Assembly (NCBI GenBank): GCA_028289325.1
Contig: JANQQN010000052.1
Span: 1 to 32,696, forward strand
Reading direction: 5' to 3'
Source of the DNA: Myxococcota bacterium
GTDB taxonomy: Bacteria; Myxococcota; Kuafuiibacteriia; Kuafuiibacteriales; Kuafuiibacteriaceae
DNA: 32,696 bases
Shown: positions 8,746 to 17,547 of the stretch, piece after piece
Position numbering within the stretch: the first letter of the stretch is position 1
Layout of the letters: the number at the start of each line of letters is the position of its first letter
The notes under the pieces: generated by a model
The model's database searches: none
What the model saw: only the letters and a program-made list of their open reading frames with translations
Told to the model about the DNA's origin: nothing
Position numbers and translations under genes: made by a program

Positions 8746-8832
8746 ATATTGACGCCGGCAGGGCCGATTCCGTCGTCGGGAGGCCGGATCTCACGACGGT
8801 ATATTGACGGGTGTCGCCCGCAGGTCAGATAG
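8746..8832 (+). promoter_or_regulatory. Repeated ATATTGACG and candidate cyclase promoter
   Basis: ATATTGACG occurs at 8746-8754 and again at 8801-8809, 55 bases apart. The second copy supplies TTGACG (8804-8809), followed after 17 bases by AGATAG (8827-8832), a weak -10. If this promoter is used the leader before ATG 8851 is very short but still includes GGAGG (8841-8845). The first copy could be an activator site or an alternative -35. Confidence 0.35.
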
Positions 8833-8850
8833 GTCCGGCCCGGAGGAGCG

Positions 8851-11292
8851 ATGCTGCGCTGGATCACGGCCCGCGGGCCACGCGTCACGTTGGTGTTGGC
8901 GACCCTGGTCGCGATATTCCACGGGGTGAACGAGCTGCGGGTCTTGGCCGGCGGCCCGGCGAACTTCGTGCAGCGGCTCGAGCTGACCGCGCTCGACGTG
9001 CGGTTGGCGTTTCGCGGCCCGCGCCGGCCGCCGCAGTGGCGGGTGGCCGTCGTCGCGATCGACGAAAAAGCCCTGCAGCGATTCGGTCCCCTGCCGTGGC
9101 CGAGGACCGTCCACGGGGCGCTGGTGGACGCGCTGACCGCGCGGGGGGCGGGGGCCATTGCCTTCGATATGACCTTCGACCGCCCGTCGGGGGGCCCGGG
9201 TCGAGCCGCGCTCGAGGGCGTGGGCGCCGCCTACCGAACGGCGGGGCTGCAGGGCGCGGCGGAGGCGCTCCGGACGACGACCGATGTCCTGCGTTCGGCG
9301 GAGCAGGGCGCACGGGCGCCGGCCGCCGCTCGGTTGGCCCAGGCCGCCCGCACCGTCGGTTCGGTCACGGAAGGCCTGACCCAATTCGAGGACGCGCTAG
9401 AGGCGGCGATAGACGGCGGCGATCCCGATGCGGCTTTTGCGTCGTCTATTCAAGCGAGCGGGAGGGTCGTTCTGGGCGCGGTCGCGTATTCCCAGCGCGA
9501 AGCGGAGGCCCTCGGGCGACAAGGGCCCAGCGGAGGCCTGCGGGGCGTCGCGACGTCGACGATCTCGACCCTCGCCGTCGACGACGGATCGGGTCTGACC
9601 CGGCTCGTCGACGGCCGCGGCCACTTTCGCTCCGGGCTGTACCGCCGCTACTTCGACGTTCGCGGCCCGACGGAGCGCCTGGCCGCGGCGACGCCGCACT
9701 TCGGGCTGATCAATGCGTCGCCGGACGAAGACGGCGTCAACCGCCGCATGCCGCTGCTGGCCGGGATCAAGGGAAGCGGCGTCGTGCTGCCGAGCCTGGC
9801 TCTGAAGGCGGTCGAGGTCGCGTCGGGTCCGGCCGAGATCGAGGTCGTGGGCGACCCTCGGTCCCCCGCTCCGGATCTGGTTCGCGTCGGACCGATCTCG
9901 GTGTCGACGGAGCTGGGCGCCAGCGTGATGCTGGACTGGACGGGACCCTTCGACCCGAAACGGTTTCCGATCTTTTCGGTGGTCGACATCCTCGACGGGC
10001 GGGTCGAAGCGGCGCAGATCGAGGACCGGGTGGTGTTCGTCGCCGCGACCGCGATCGGCACCCACGACCAACGGGTCACTCCGCTCGAGCCCGCGGTGCC
10101 CGGGGTTTATATTCACGCGACCGTTGCTCAGAACCTGCTCGAAGGTCGTCGACTGAGCCGTCCGCCGTACGTGGTGTTTCTCGAGCTCCTGATCCTCGTC
10201 GGGATCGGAGCGATCGCCGGCGGGCTGATGGCCCGGGTCGGGCTGCGGGGTCAGATCGGCCTCACCCTCCTGCTGGCCGTAGCGTGGGGCATCGTGAACC
10301 AGCTTCTGTTCTTGCGCGGGCTGGTGGTGGTGACCGTTCTTCCCCTGATGCTGATCTTCGGATGCTTGTTGGTGATGTCGATGTGGAGCTATCTGGTCGA
10401 GCAGCGAGAGCGCCGGCAGACGCGGCGCGCGTTCGGGCAGTATCTGTCGCCTCAGGTTCTCGACAAGGTTCTCGCCGAGCCCGAGGAGTACCTCAAGCTC
10501 GGCGGCCGCCGATACGAAGCCACGGTCTTGTTCTCGGACATCCGAGGGTTCACGACGATCTCCGAAGCGCTGACCCCCGAGGCGCTGGGGCGGTTTCTCA
10601 ACGAGTACATGACCCCGATGACGGACATCGTGTTTCGCCATCAAGGCACCCTCGACAAGTACATCGGCGACGCGGTGATGGCGTTTTGGGGCGCGCCGGT
10701 GGCGCAGCCCGACCACGCGCTGCGGGCGTGTCGAGCCGCGATCGAGATGCACGGGGAGGTCGACCGCATCAACCGGCAGTTCGCCGAGGAGGGCCTGCCG
10801 AAGATCGCGATCGGCATCGGGCTTTCGTCGGGGCCCATGACCATCGGCAACATGGGATCGGACGACCACTTCGCGTACACCGCCCTCGGCGACCGAGTGA
10901 ATCTCGGGGCTCGCTTGGAGAGCCAAACGAAAGCGTACGGCGTCGGGGTCATGATCAGCGAAGCGACCTACCGACAGGTGGCCAACGACATGCTCGGCCG
11001 GGAGCTGGGCGCGTTGCGGGTCAAGGGCAAATCGGAACCGGTAGGCATATTCGAGCTGATCGGTCCCCATGAGGAGAGCGGAGATCGGGTCCCCTTCGTC
11101 GACGCATTTCACCGAGGGCTGGCCCTGTTTCGTAACCGCCAGTGGGACGACGCGATCGCCGCGTTCGAAGACGCTCGCCGGTTGAATGATGGCGATCCGA
11201 CCTCCGACCTGTACGTGAAGTGGTGCGCGGCGTTCAAAGAGCGGCCGCCGCCCGATGATTGGGACGGGGTGCACACCGCGGCGCAGAAGTGA
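8851..11292 (+). CDS. CHASE2-domain adenylate cyclase
   Basis: An 813-residue membrane protein with GGAGG before the ATG. Domains in order: an N-terminal helix (about 12-32); an extracytoplasmic CHASE2 sensor (about 40-430, with WRVAVVAIDEKAL and PWPRTVHGALVDAL); two to three membrane helices (about 437-515); and a class III nucleotide cyclase domain (about 540-720). The catalytic residues are present: metal-binding Asp563 (FSDIRGFT) and Asp607 (YIGDAVMAFWG), Lys603 and Asp681 for adenine selection, and Asn684 and Arg688 for the transition state. Adenylate rather than guanylate cyclase activity is therefore expected. The last 70 residues look like a TPR-type helical pair. It likely converts an envelope or periplasmic signal into cAMP; the signal is unknown. 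Confidence 0.93.
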   Translation: MLRWITARGPRVTLVLATLVAIFHGVNELRVLAGGPANFVQRLELTALDVRLAFRGPRRPPQWRVAVVAIDEKALQRFGPLPWPRTVHGALVDALTARGAGAIAFDMTFDRPSGGPGRAALEGVGAAYRTAGLQGAAEALRTTTDVLRSAEQGARAPAAARLAQAARTVGSVTEGLTQFEDALEAAIDGGDPDAAFASSIQASGRVVLGAVAYSQREAEALGRQGPSGGLRGVATSTISTLAVDDGSGLTRLVDGRGHFRSGLYRRYFDVRGPTERLAAATPHFGLINASPDEDGVNRRMPLLAGIKGSGVVLPSLALKAVEVASGPAEIEVVGDPRSPAPDLVRVGPISVSTELGASVMLDWTGPFDPKRFPIFSVVDILDGRVEAAQIEDRVVFVAATAIGTHDQRVTPLEPAVPGVYIHATVAQNLLEGRRLSRPPYVVFLELLILVGIGAIAGGLMARVGLRGQIGLTLLLAVAWGIVNQLLFLRGLVVVTVLPLMLIFGCLLVMSMWSYLVEQRERRQTRRAFGQYLSPQVLDKVLAEPEEYLKLGGRRYEATVLFSDIRGFTTISEALTPEALGRFLNEYMTPMTDIVFRHQGTLDKYIGDAVMAFWGAPVAQPDHALRACRAAIEMHGEVDRINRQFAEEGLPKIAIGIGLSSGPMTIGNMGSDDHFAYTALGDRVNLGARLESQTKAYGVGVMISEATYRQVANDMLGRELGALRVKGKSEPVGIFELIGPHEESGDRVPFVDAFHRGLALFRNRQWDDAIAAFEDARRLNDGDPTSDLYVKWCAAFKERPPPDDWDGVHTAAQK

Positions 11293-11370
11293 CCGATTCC
11301 GCGCCGCCCCCCGGAGCCCACAGCGCGGGTCTGGGTAGACATTTGCGGCCCAGTTTCGGATGACCCGCCG

Positions 11371-12222
11371 GTGACCTGGTTCAAGCGCATCGCGGCACCC
11401 GGGGTCCGCGGGGCCGAAAAGGCGTCCGTGCCGTCGGGGGTCTGGAAACTGTGCGATGGGTGTGGGGCATCTTCGTTGGCGAAGGATGTCGCGGCCGCGC
11501 TCGAGACCTGTCCCAGCTGCGGGCATCACTTCCGAATCTCCGCCCGCGCTCGCCTCCAGCACTTTCTCGACGACACGGAGATCGAGGAGCTGGGCGTCGA
11601 CCTCGTCTCCAGCGACCCGCTCGGCTTCGTCGACACCAAGCCGTACCCGGCGCGGATCGCCGCCGCCCAGCGAAAGGTCCATGAACGCGACGCGTTCGTG
11701 CTCGTCCACGGCGCGCTCAAGGGCCGACCGGTCCTCGCGGGGGCGTTCGAGTTCGGGTTCCTCGGCGGCTCCATGGGCAGCGTGGTCGGCGAGAAGGTCA
11801 CCTTGGCGTTCGAGCAGGGGTACGCGCGACGGGCTCCGGTCATCCTGTTCTCCGCCAGCGGCGGCGCTCGGATGCAGGAAGGCATCATCTCCCTCATGCA
11901 GATGGCCAAGACCTCGGCCGCCATCGCGCGGTTTCGGGAAGTTCGGCAGCCTTACGTCTCGGTGCTCACCGACCCCACCACGGGCGGGGTCGCGGCGAGC
12001 TTCGCGATGCTCGGCGACGTGATCCTGGCCGAGCCGGGGGCGCTGGTAGGCTTCGCGGGCCCTCGGGTCATCGAGCAGACCATTCGCCAGACCCTTCCCG
12101 AAGGGTTCCAGAGGTCGGAGTTCCTGCTCGAACACGGCGTGATCGACCAGATCGTGTCTCGGGGCGAGCTTCGCGATCGGATCGCGGTCCTGTGCGACCT
12201 TCTCGTGGGTGTGCCCGCGTGA
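11371..12222 (+). CDS. accD: Acetyl-CoA carboxylase carboxyltransferase subunit beta
   Basis: A 283-residue AccD, GTG start at 11371. The N-terminal zinc ribbon has all four cysteines (Cys28, Cys31, Cys47, Cys50), followed by the crotonase-fold carboxyltransferase domain with FGFLGGSMGSVVGEKV, SASGGARMQEGI and TDPTTGGVAASFAMLGD. With AccA it transfers the carboxyl group from biotin to acetyl-CoA to make malonyl-CoA for fatty acid synthesis. The length is normal. The stop overlaps the folC start (GTGA), the conserved accD-folC order seen in many proteobacteria. Confidence 0.97.
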   Translation: MTWFKRIAAPGVRGAEKASVPSGVWKLCDGCGASSLAKDVAAALETCPSCGHHFRISARARLQHFLDDTEIEELGVDLVSSDPLGFVDTKPYPARIAAAQRKVHERDAFVLVHGALKGRPVLAGAFEFGFLGGSMGSVVGEKVTLAFEQGYARRAPVILFSASGGARMQEGIISLMQMAKTSAAIARFREVRQPYVSVLTDPTTGGVAASFAMLGDVILAEPGALVGFAGPRVIEQTIRQTLPEGFQRSEFLLEHGVIDQIVSRGELRDRIAVLCDLLVGVPA

Positions 12223-13553
12223 GCGCACCAGCCATCCAAGACGGGCCCGGCGCTGCACCCCCGGGCGCCGACCCCGCCTATCGCGCGCTGGTCGAACGGC
12301 TGTTCAGCCTCTCCCGGGGGGGCATGAAACTGGGGCTCGACCCCATCGCGCGGCTCCTCACGGACATCGGCCATCCGGAGCGGGCGTTTCGCGCGGTCCA
12401 CATCGCGGGTTCGAACGGAAAGGGCTCCACCGCCGCTTTCTTGGCCACCGCGCTGCGGGAGGCGGGGTGCCACGTGGGGATGTACACGTCGCCCCATCTG
12501 GTTTCGATGACCGAACGAGTCCAGTTCCTCCACGGGACCGAGAGCCGGCAGATCCCGCAGACGGAGATGGTTCGGGTCGTGGAACGGGTGGAGGCCGCGG
12601 CGCCGGGCTTCGACGGCTTAACGTTCTTTGAAGTGATCACCGCCGCTGCGCTTTTGGCGTTCGCCGATGAGGGCATCGACATCGCGGTGATCGAGGCAGG
12701 GCTCGGGGCTCGGCTCGATGCGACCCGGCTCGTGCACGCCGAGGTGGCGGTACTGACGGATCTGTCCCTCGAACACACCGCGATCCTCGGCGAAACCATC
12801 GAAGAGATCGCCCGCGAGGAGGGGGCGGTGGTCCGCCCGGGACGACCCTTGGTATGCGCAGACGGACCGGATGGTGCGATGCGGGAGGTCGACGCTCTCG
12901 CGCGGGAGGCACAGGCGTCGGTTCTGCGGCTCGGTCGAGACTTCACCGCCGAGCGACGCGCGGATGGCCGCTTTTCATTCACCCTGAGCGACCGAAGATT
13001 GCCGGCGATCCCGCTCGCCCTGCTCGGCCCTCATCAGGGTCGTAACGCCGCCCTCGCCGCGCAGGCCGCGGTCCTCGCCGAGCCATCGATCGACGACGGT
13101 TCCCTGATCGAAGGGCTGAGCACGGCGCGATGGCCGGGCCGGATGGAGGTCGTGCGGACCGCCGAAGGCCCCCCGATCCTCCTCGATGGCGCCCAGAACG
13201 CGCACGCCGCCCGCGCCCTGGCCGAGGCCCTGAGGCTCCACCGAACCCGGTTCTCGGGCCCGCTGCACTTCCTGTTCGGGGTCATGACGGACAAGGACGC
13301 GCGGGCCATGCTCCAGGCCCTCGCCCCCCTTGCCGCCTCGATCACCCTGACTCGGCCCAGCTCGGTGCGGGCTTGGGCCCCGCAGGATGTTGCGCGGTTG
13401 GTCCCTGGCGGTCCCCGGGTGCAGGTCGAGGTGGGGATCAACGCGGCGCTGGAAACCGCCCGCTCGGCGGCGGAGCGGGACCACGGATGGGTTGTGGTGT
13501 GCGGTTCGCTGTATCTGATCGGTGATGTACGGGCGTTGTTGAGATTGGGCTGA
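12219..13553 (+). CDS. folC: Folylpolyglutamate synthase / dihydrofolate synthase
   Basis: A 444-residue Mur-ligase-fold enzyme. I chose GTG 12219 because it overlaps the accD stop as GTGA. The ATP-binding loop HIAGSNGKGS is at 61-70, and MYTSPHLVSMTERVQ and DGAQNAHAARAL are family motifs; the usual DGAHN reads DGAQN here, a conservative His-to-Gln change. It adds glutamate to dihydropteroate or folates in one-carbon metabolism. Co-transcription with accD is likely. Confidence 0.95.
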   Translation: MSAPAIQDGPGAAPPGADPAYRALVERLFSLSRGGMKLGLDPIARLLTDIGHPERAFRAVHIAGSNGKGSTAAFLATALREAGCHVGMYTSPHLVSMTERVQFLHGTESRQIPQTEMVRVVERVEAAAPGFDGLTFFEVITAAALLAFADEGIDIAVIEAGLGARLDATRLVHAEVAVLTDLSLEHTAILGETIEEIAREEGAVVRPGRPLVCADGPDGAMREVDALAREAQASVLRLGRDFTAERRADGRFSFTLSDRRLPAIPLALLGPHQGRNAALAAQAAVLAEPSIDDGSLIEGLSTARWPGRMEVVRTAEGPPILLDGAQNAHAARALAEALRLHRTRFSGPLHFLFGVMTDKDARAMLQALAPLAASITLTRPSSVRAWAPQDVARLVPGGPRVQVEVGINAALETARSAAERDHGWVVVCGSLYLIGDVRALLRLG

Positions 13554-13565
13554 CGCCATCGCCTT

Positions 13566-14963
13566 GTGGCTAATTTCAAGCGGATGCTAGCTTTCGGCAT
13601 GCGGTTAACCATCGCGGCGGTCGTCCTCGCCCTGGCCGCGCCGAGGGTTGCGGTCGCTCAGGACGAACCCTCGCAGCTGACGAAGGTGTCCGTTCGGACC
13701 GCGGACGACGACATCGCGGTGATCGTCCGAGGCACGCAGGCGCCCAACTTCACATCCTTCACCCTCTCCGACCCGTTTCGCGTGGTGTTGGACTGGGCGG
13801 GCAGCCAGCTGTCCGGGGTGCAGCTCGAACAGCTGTTCGATCGCGGCCTGATCCGGCGCATCCGGATGCGCCAGTTCAGCTCCGAGGCCGAGGAGATCAG
13901 CCGGGTGATCGTCGAGCTGGTGCGCTCGACGACCTATCGGGTCGAGGCCGACGGCAACGCGGTCATCATGCACTTCACCCCGGTGGCGCTGCCGGCGCCG
14001 CCGCCGGCGCCGGCCGAGCCCCCGCCGTCCGAAGACCCCGACGCGGACCTGGAGCCGCTCGACGACCTGGAGCCCCTCGATCCCGAGCCTCTGGACCCCG
14101 AGCCCCTCGATGACCCGGAGCCCGTGGATCCCGAGCCTGTCGACCCTGCCCCCGCCGATCCGATACCTGAACCGGAGCCGGTCGACCCGGAGCCCTCCGA
14201 CCCGGAGCCCATCGATCCGGAGCCCGTCGACCCCGAGCCCGTCGATCCTGAGCCCGTTGACGATCCGGAGGAGGATGCGTTGCTGGCCGCTCCCGAGGCG
14301 CCGCCCCCGGCCCCGGCGCCTCCTCCGCCTCCACCGCCGCCGCCGGAGCCCGAGCCGATCGACGACGATCTCGCGATCGATGATCCGGACCCGGAATCGC
14401 TGCTGGTGGAGGACGAGCCCGATCCGCCCCCAACGCCGGCGCGCCGGGCCCCGCCGCCCGTGCCTTCAACACGCGAGCCGGCGCCGCGTCGTGATCCGAT
14501 GCCCATCAGCCGGTCCGCGCCCCGTCGCTTGCCCGACGAAGTCGTGCCCGGGGCCGGTCTACCGCCGGTCGCTCAGGCCCCCACGGAGCCCTCCACGGAC
14601 CTGGATGGTCAGCTGGATCAGCCGAGGCTGCGGGATCCAGGCCGCCGGACCATGACCTATATCGGGTTCCGTCAGATGGCCGGGACGTCCCGAGTGTTCG
14701 TGCGCATCGACGGTCGCGCTGCGTACCGACAGCGCATGACCGGCGGGTCGACGTTTGTCGTGGAGCTCTTGGACACCACCGTCAACGTGCGCAACAACGA
14801 GCGGCCGCTGGATACGACGTACTTCGACAGTCCGATATCCCGCATTCAAGCCCGCCGTCGGCGGGGTCTGACCCGGATCGAGATCGAGCTGCGGGAGTCG
14901 GTGCCGTGGCGCATCAAACGTATCGGCACCACGATCGCGATCGACTTCACCCGCCCGTCCTGA
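13566..14963 (+). CDS. Two-AMIN-domain periplasmic protein with Asp-Pro-Glu-Pro repeat linker
   Basis: A 465-residue protein if GTG 13566 is used; ATG 13584 or 13599 are alternatives, and 13599 would put the signal peptide (MRLTIAAVVLALAAPRVAVA) right at the start. After cleavage there is an AMIN-type domain (about 35-135; TSFTLSDPFRVVLDWAG), a long acidic proline-rich linker (about 150-290) built of DPEPVDPEP-type repeats, a proline-rich stretch, and a second AMIN-type domain (about 370-465) ending in IAIDFTRPS. AMIN domains bind peptidoglycan or other envelope polymers. The gene lies between folC and lptD and is probably co-transcribed with both. The linker could span the periplasm between two envelope targets; that is inference. 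Confidence 0.85.
   Translation: MANFKRMLAFGMRLTIAAVVLALAAPRVAVAQDEPSQLTKVSVRTADDDIAVIVRGTQAPNFTSFTLSDPFRVVLDWAGSQLSGVQLEQLFDRGLIRRIRMRQFSSEAEEISRVIVELVRSTTYRVEADGNAVIMHFTPVALPAPPPAPAEPPPSEDPDADLEPLDDLEPLDPEPLDPEPLDDPEPVDPEPVDPAPADPIPEPEPVDPEPSDPEPIDPEPVDPEPVDPEPVDDPEEDALLAAPEAPPPAPAPPPPPPPPPEPEPIDDDLAIDDPDPESLLVEDEPDPPPTPARRAPPPVPSTREPAPRRDPMPISRSAPRRLPDEVVPGAGLPPVAQAPTEPSTDLDGQLDQPRLRDPGRRTMTYIGFRQMAGTSRVFVRIDGRAAYRQRMTGGSTFVVELLDTTVNVRNNERPLDTTYFDSPISRIQARRRRGLTRIEIELRESVPWRIKRIGTTIAIDFTRPS
14038..14268 (+). repeat. In-gene repeat coding for DPEP units
   Basis: Imperfect copies of a roughly 15-base unit such as GAGCCCGTCGATCC run through this stretch, encoding (D)PEP(V/L/I)D. Codons vary between copies, so the repeat is partly kept at protein level. 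The opposite strand reads as a long Gly/Ser frame, which is a shadow. Confidence 0.8.
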
Positions 14964-14979
14964 CCCTGCGCCCCGTTTC

Positions 14980-17037
14980 GTGTCTTGGCTCGGGGTGGCC
15001 TTAGCCGTACTCGTTACGACGCCGACGTCGACGTCGGCCACCGAGGCCCCCGCGCCCCCGTTGCGGCTGCGCGCCGACCGCATCACCGTCGAACCTGGAC
15101 GGTGCGAGGCCCGAGGCGCGGTGGCGCTCGAGACGCCGGGGCTTCGGGTGAATGCGGCTCGGATCGAGGTCGACGGCTGCGGGATTCCCGATGGGGACAT
15201 CCGGATTCTGGCGCAAGGCGTCACCATCACCCCCTGCAACTGCGGTCCCCGTCACCCCCCGAGCTGGACGATCACCGCGACCCGGGCCGCGCTCGACCCC
15301 CGGCGCGGCGTGGACCTCGTGTGGCCGGTGTTCCGGGTGCGGGGCGTGCCGGTGGCGACCGTCCCTCGTGGCTACTGGCCGGTCACCACGCGTAGAAGCG
15401 GTTTCCTGATACCGACCTTTCGCACCCACCCCGCGCTGGGCACGGAGCTCGGGGCGCCGATCTACTTCACCCTGGGGCGCTCGTGGGACCTGACCCTCAC
15501 CCCCCAACTTCGCACCACGCGCGGCGCGGCGGGGGCCCTGGAGGTCCGTAACCATCCGACGGCGACCACGAAAGGGACCTTGCGCGCGAACCTCGCCTAC
15601 GATCAGGGGGTGCCGGAGGCCGGAGGCGGCTGGCGGGGGGGGAAGGGGGGCCGCGCGCGCTACCGGGTGGCCGCCGACCAGGTCGCGCGATGGGGAGGCC
15701 AGTGGTCGATGGGTCTCGACCTGCTCGGCGATCCCGCGGGGTACGAGTGGGCCGACACCTTCGCCGCCCGCCAAGCGGAGTGGACGGTCAGCCGGCTGGT
15801 CTATTCGCGGTCGACGGATGGGATTCGGGTGTCCGGCGCTCTGCAGTGGATGCAAGATCTTCGGCCCGCCACCTATCGCGATGTCGAAAGACCGCTTCGC
15901 GCGTTGTCTCTGTGGACCGACGACCGCGCGGCGCGACAGCGGTACGCCGAGCTGCGGCTCGACGCGGCGCGCGTCGAGCTCGGGCAAGCGCGGCTGGGGG
16001 GGCTGCCGATCGCGTGGTGGGCCTCGATGCGCGCCTCGGGGCAGGGCTTCGGGGACCTCGCGGGGGACGCGGGCTCCTTCTTTCGGGCGGATGCGCGGCC
16101 CGCCGTGCACCAAGATGTTCTGTTGCCCCTCGGTTTGCGCCTGGCCAGCAACGTCAGTCTGCGGTTGACCACTTGGGTGAGCGACGACGTTCCCAGCGCG
16201 ACCCGCTGGGCGCCGCGGTGGTCGGCTCAGCTGGCCCAAGAGCTCGCGCGTTCGTTCGGCGCCTGGGCGCACCGAATTCGCTCCGAGCTCGCCGTGGTGT
16301 ACGTCCCCTTCGTCGGCGGGCGAACCCGTTCGCCGTTTGCCAACCTGGACGAGCTCGATGCGCTGGGCGCGGTGGCCCAGCTTCAGCTGCGCGTGCGGTC
16401 GAGCGTATCGTCGGGGGCGAGCCAGGCGTGGGTGGAGGCCGCGATCGGCCGCGATCTGGGGGCCGACGACCAGCCCGGTTTGGGCTTGGGCCCGCTGGTG
16501 CTGGCGGCCGGCGCGGTCGGCGGCCACGGGCCGTGGACGACGCGCTTGTCGGGGGCGGCGACCTTCGACGACGGCCACCGCTTCGCCTCGCTTCGGGCCC
16601 ACGCCGAAGTCGCGTCTGGGGCCACCGCCGTCGGGGGGCAGCTCAACGTCGTGGGCGCGCGCCCTCCATCGGCGTGGTTCGTGGCGGCGGAGGAGCTGCT
16701 GCCGTCCGAGACGCTGCGCGCCCAGCGCGACGCGTACGGGACGGCGATCGCGTGGCGGGCCCAGACGGCGATCGAGGCCTGGCTTCGGCTTCGGCTGGGG
16801 CGGGCATGGTCGCTCGAGGGGCGCGCGACGGTGTCGGTGGCAGAGCGACGCCGGGACGTCGAGGCCGCCTATCCGGCCGCACGATTTCACTCGATTCTGC
16901 AGAGGGCTCGGCTGGGCGCCGCCTACACCTCGACCTGTGGGTGTTGGGCGGTGCGCGCCGGAGGATCGGTGGACCGAGACCTCGGCGGCCTCGGCCTACA
17001 GGTTGCATTGACCTTGGGGTCGGGGCTCAGACCTTGA
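14980..17037 (+). CDS. lptD: LPS-assembly outer-membrane protein LptD-like
   Basis: A 685-residue protein with a GTG start. A short signal peptide leads into an OstA/LptA-like beta-jellyroll (about 25-110: LRLRADRITVEPG, LRVNAARIEVDG), then the LptD plug region (VFRVRGVPVATVPRGYWPV, RRSGFLIPTF) and a long beta-barrel. Cysteines at 42, 67, 86 and 88 near the N-terminus and at 653 and 655 (TCGCWAVRAG) near the C-terminus fit the disulfide plan of LptD, though the classic adjacent CC pair is CGC here. LptD with LptE inserts lipopolysaccharide in the outer leaflet. No LptE gene is adjacent. The last 11 bases overlap the convergent hypothetical gene. Confidence 0.88.
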   Translation: MSWLGVALAVLVTTPTSTSATEAPAPPLRLRADRITVEPGRCEARGAVALETPGLRVNAARIEVDGCGIPDGDIRILAQGVTITPCNCGPRHPPSWTITATRAALDPRRGVDLVWPVFRVRGVPVATVPRGYWPVTTRRSGFLIPTFRTHPALGTELGAPIYFTLGRSWDLTLTPQLRTTRGAAGALEVRNHPTATTKGTLRANLAYDQGVPEAGGGWRGGKGGRARYRVAADQVARWGGQWSMGLDLLGDPAGYEWADTFAARQAEWTVSRLVYSRSTDGIRVSGALQWMQDLRPATYRDVERPLRALSLWTDDRAARQRYAELRLDAARVELGQARLGGLPIAWWASMRASGQGFGDLAGDAGSFFRADARPAVHQDVLLPLGLRLASNVSLRLTTWVSDDVPSATRWAPRWSAQLAQELARSFGAWAHRIRSELAVVYVPFVGGRTRSPFANLDELDALGAVAQLQLRVRSSVSSGASQAWVEAAIGRDLGADDQPGLGLGPLVLAAGAVGGHGPWTTRLSGAATFDDGHRFASLRAHAEVASGATAVGGQLNVVGARPPSAWFVAAEELLPSETLRAQRDAYGTAIAWRAQTAIEAWLRLRLGRAWSLEGRATVSVAERRRDVEAAYPAARFHSILQRARLGAAYTSTCGCWAVRAGGSVDRDLGGLGLQVALTLGSGLRP

Positions 17038-17401
17038 CCGGCACGCCGGCGTTAAAGTGAAGGTTGGTCTTCGGCGCGTGGGCCGTGGCCACATCGGGCG
17101 CGGTGGCCGCGTTGACGGTCGCGCCGGTGATGGCATTGGTACGCTCGATGTTCCGCCGAAGCTGGGCGGAGTGCATCTTGTCGGTCCGAAGGTCCTTGAG
17201 GAAAGCGCGCTGATCCCACTCGGCCTGGATGCGCTTTTGATTGTCGGTCACAAGGCTGAAGCCGTACTTCTCGCGGAACGACATGTTGTAGTTGTAGTCG
17301 CCGCCGCCGGTGAAGAAGTCGCCGATGCCGCCGAGGGCGTTGGTGAGGAGGTTGCCACCCCCGCTGCCGGCCCCGCCGGTTCCATTGGTCGCAGTGCTCA
17401 T
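17027..17401 (-). CDS. Hypothetical 124-residue protein
   Basis: Not recognised. The start at ATG 17401 has GGGAG seven bases upstream. The first 35 residues are rich in Gly, Asn and Thr (GAGSGGGNLLTNALGGIGDFF); there follows an aromatic/charged stretch (DYNYNMSFREKYGF) and a helical charged segment (QKRIQAEWDQRAFLKDLRTD, then MHSAQLRRNIERT); the tail is Ala/Thr/Val-rich. There are no cysteines, no clear signal peptide and no transmembrane helix. The glycine-rich, amphipathic start resembles secreted or self-assembling small proteins, but that is only composition. It converges on lptD and is divergent from the AbiEii pair. Confidence 0.65.
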   Translation of the reverse strand: MSTATNGTGGAGSGGGNLLTNALGGIGDFFTGGGDYNYNMSFREKYGFSLVTDNQKRIQAEWDQRAFLKDLRTDKMHSAQLRRNIERTNAITGATVNAATAPDVATAHAPKTNLHFNAGVPVKV

Positions 17402-17481
17402 GACGTCTCCCTAAAGCTACTGAGGTTATCGACGGCGCCCGGCGGCGGTTGCGTGGATTTTGTGATGCTCGAGGGTCATCA

Positions 17482-17510
17482 TTGAAGCGTCCGACGTAGG
17501 TGTCTAATAT
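17482..17510 (+). promoter_or_regulatory. Sigma70-like promoter of the AbiEii operon
   Basis: TTGAAG (17482-17487) and TAATAT (17505-17510) are separated by 17 bases, one of the best sigma70 matches in the window. The region is markedly AT-rich against its surroundings. A start near 17517 would place the inverted repeat at 17521-17543 in the initial transcribed region. Confidence 0.6.
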
Positions 17511-17520
17511 ATTTGCGTTT

Positions 17521-17543
17521 TTATCATAAGCGGGATATGATAA
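17521..17543. promoter_or_regulatory. Perfect inverted repeat, candidate autoregulatory operator
   Basis: TTATCATA (17521-17528) and TATGATAA (17536-17543) are perfect eight-base arms around a seven-base spacer, ending four bases before the ATG and partly covering the ribosome-binding site (AGAGG). Toxin-antitoxin operons are often repressed by their antitoxin through such a site. It could also act as a hairpin on the mRNA that limits translation. Confidence 0.55.
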
Positions 17544-17547
17544 GAGG

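Noticed and set aside
8811..11072. 753-residue plus-strand frame over the cyclase gene
   Set aside because: Out-of-frame shadow; the frame from 8851 carries CHASE2 and cyclase residues.
9397..12258. 953-residue minus-strand open frame across the cyclase and accD
   Set aside because: It is the shadow of strongly coding plus-strand genes in high-GC DNA; its sequence is Arg/Gly/His-rich with no domain.
13934..14506. Gly/Ser-repeat protein on the minus strand
   Set aside because: Mirror of the Asp-Pro-Glu-Pro repeat codons on the plus strand; no start signal or signal peptide.
15001..16890. 629-residue minus-strand open frame over lptD
   Set aside because: Low-complexity shadow; the plus-strand frame has clear LptD motifs.
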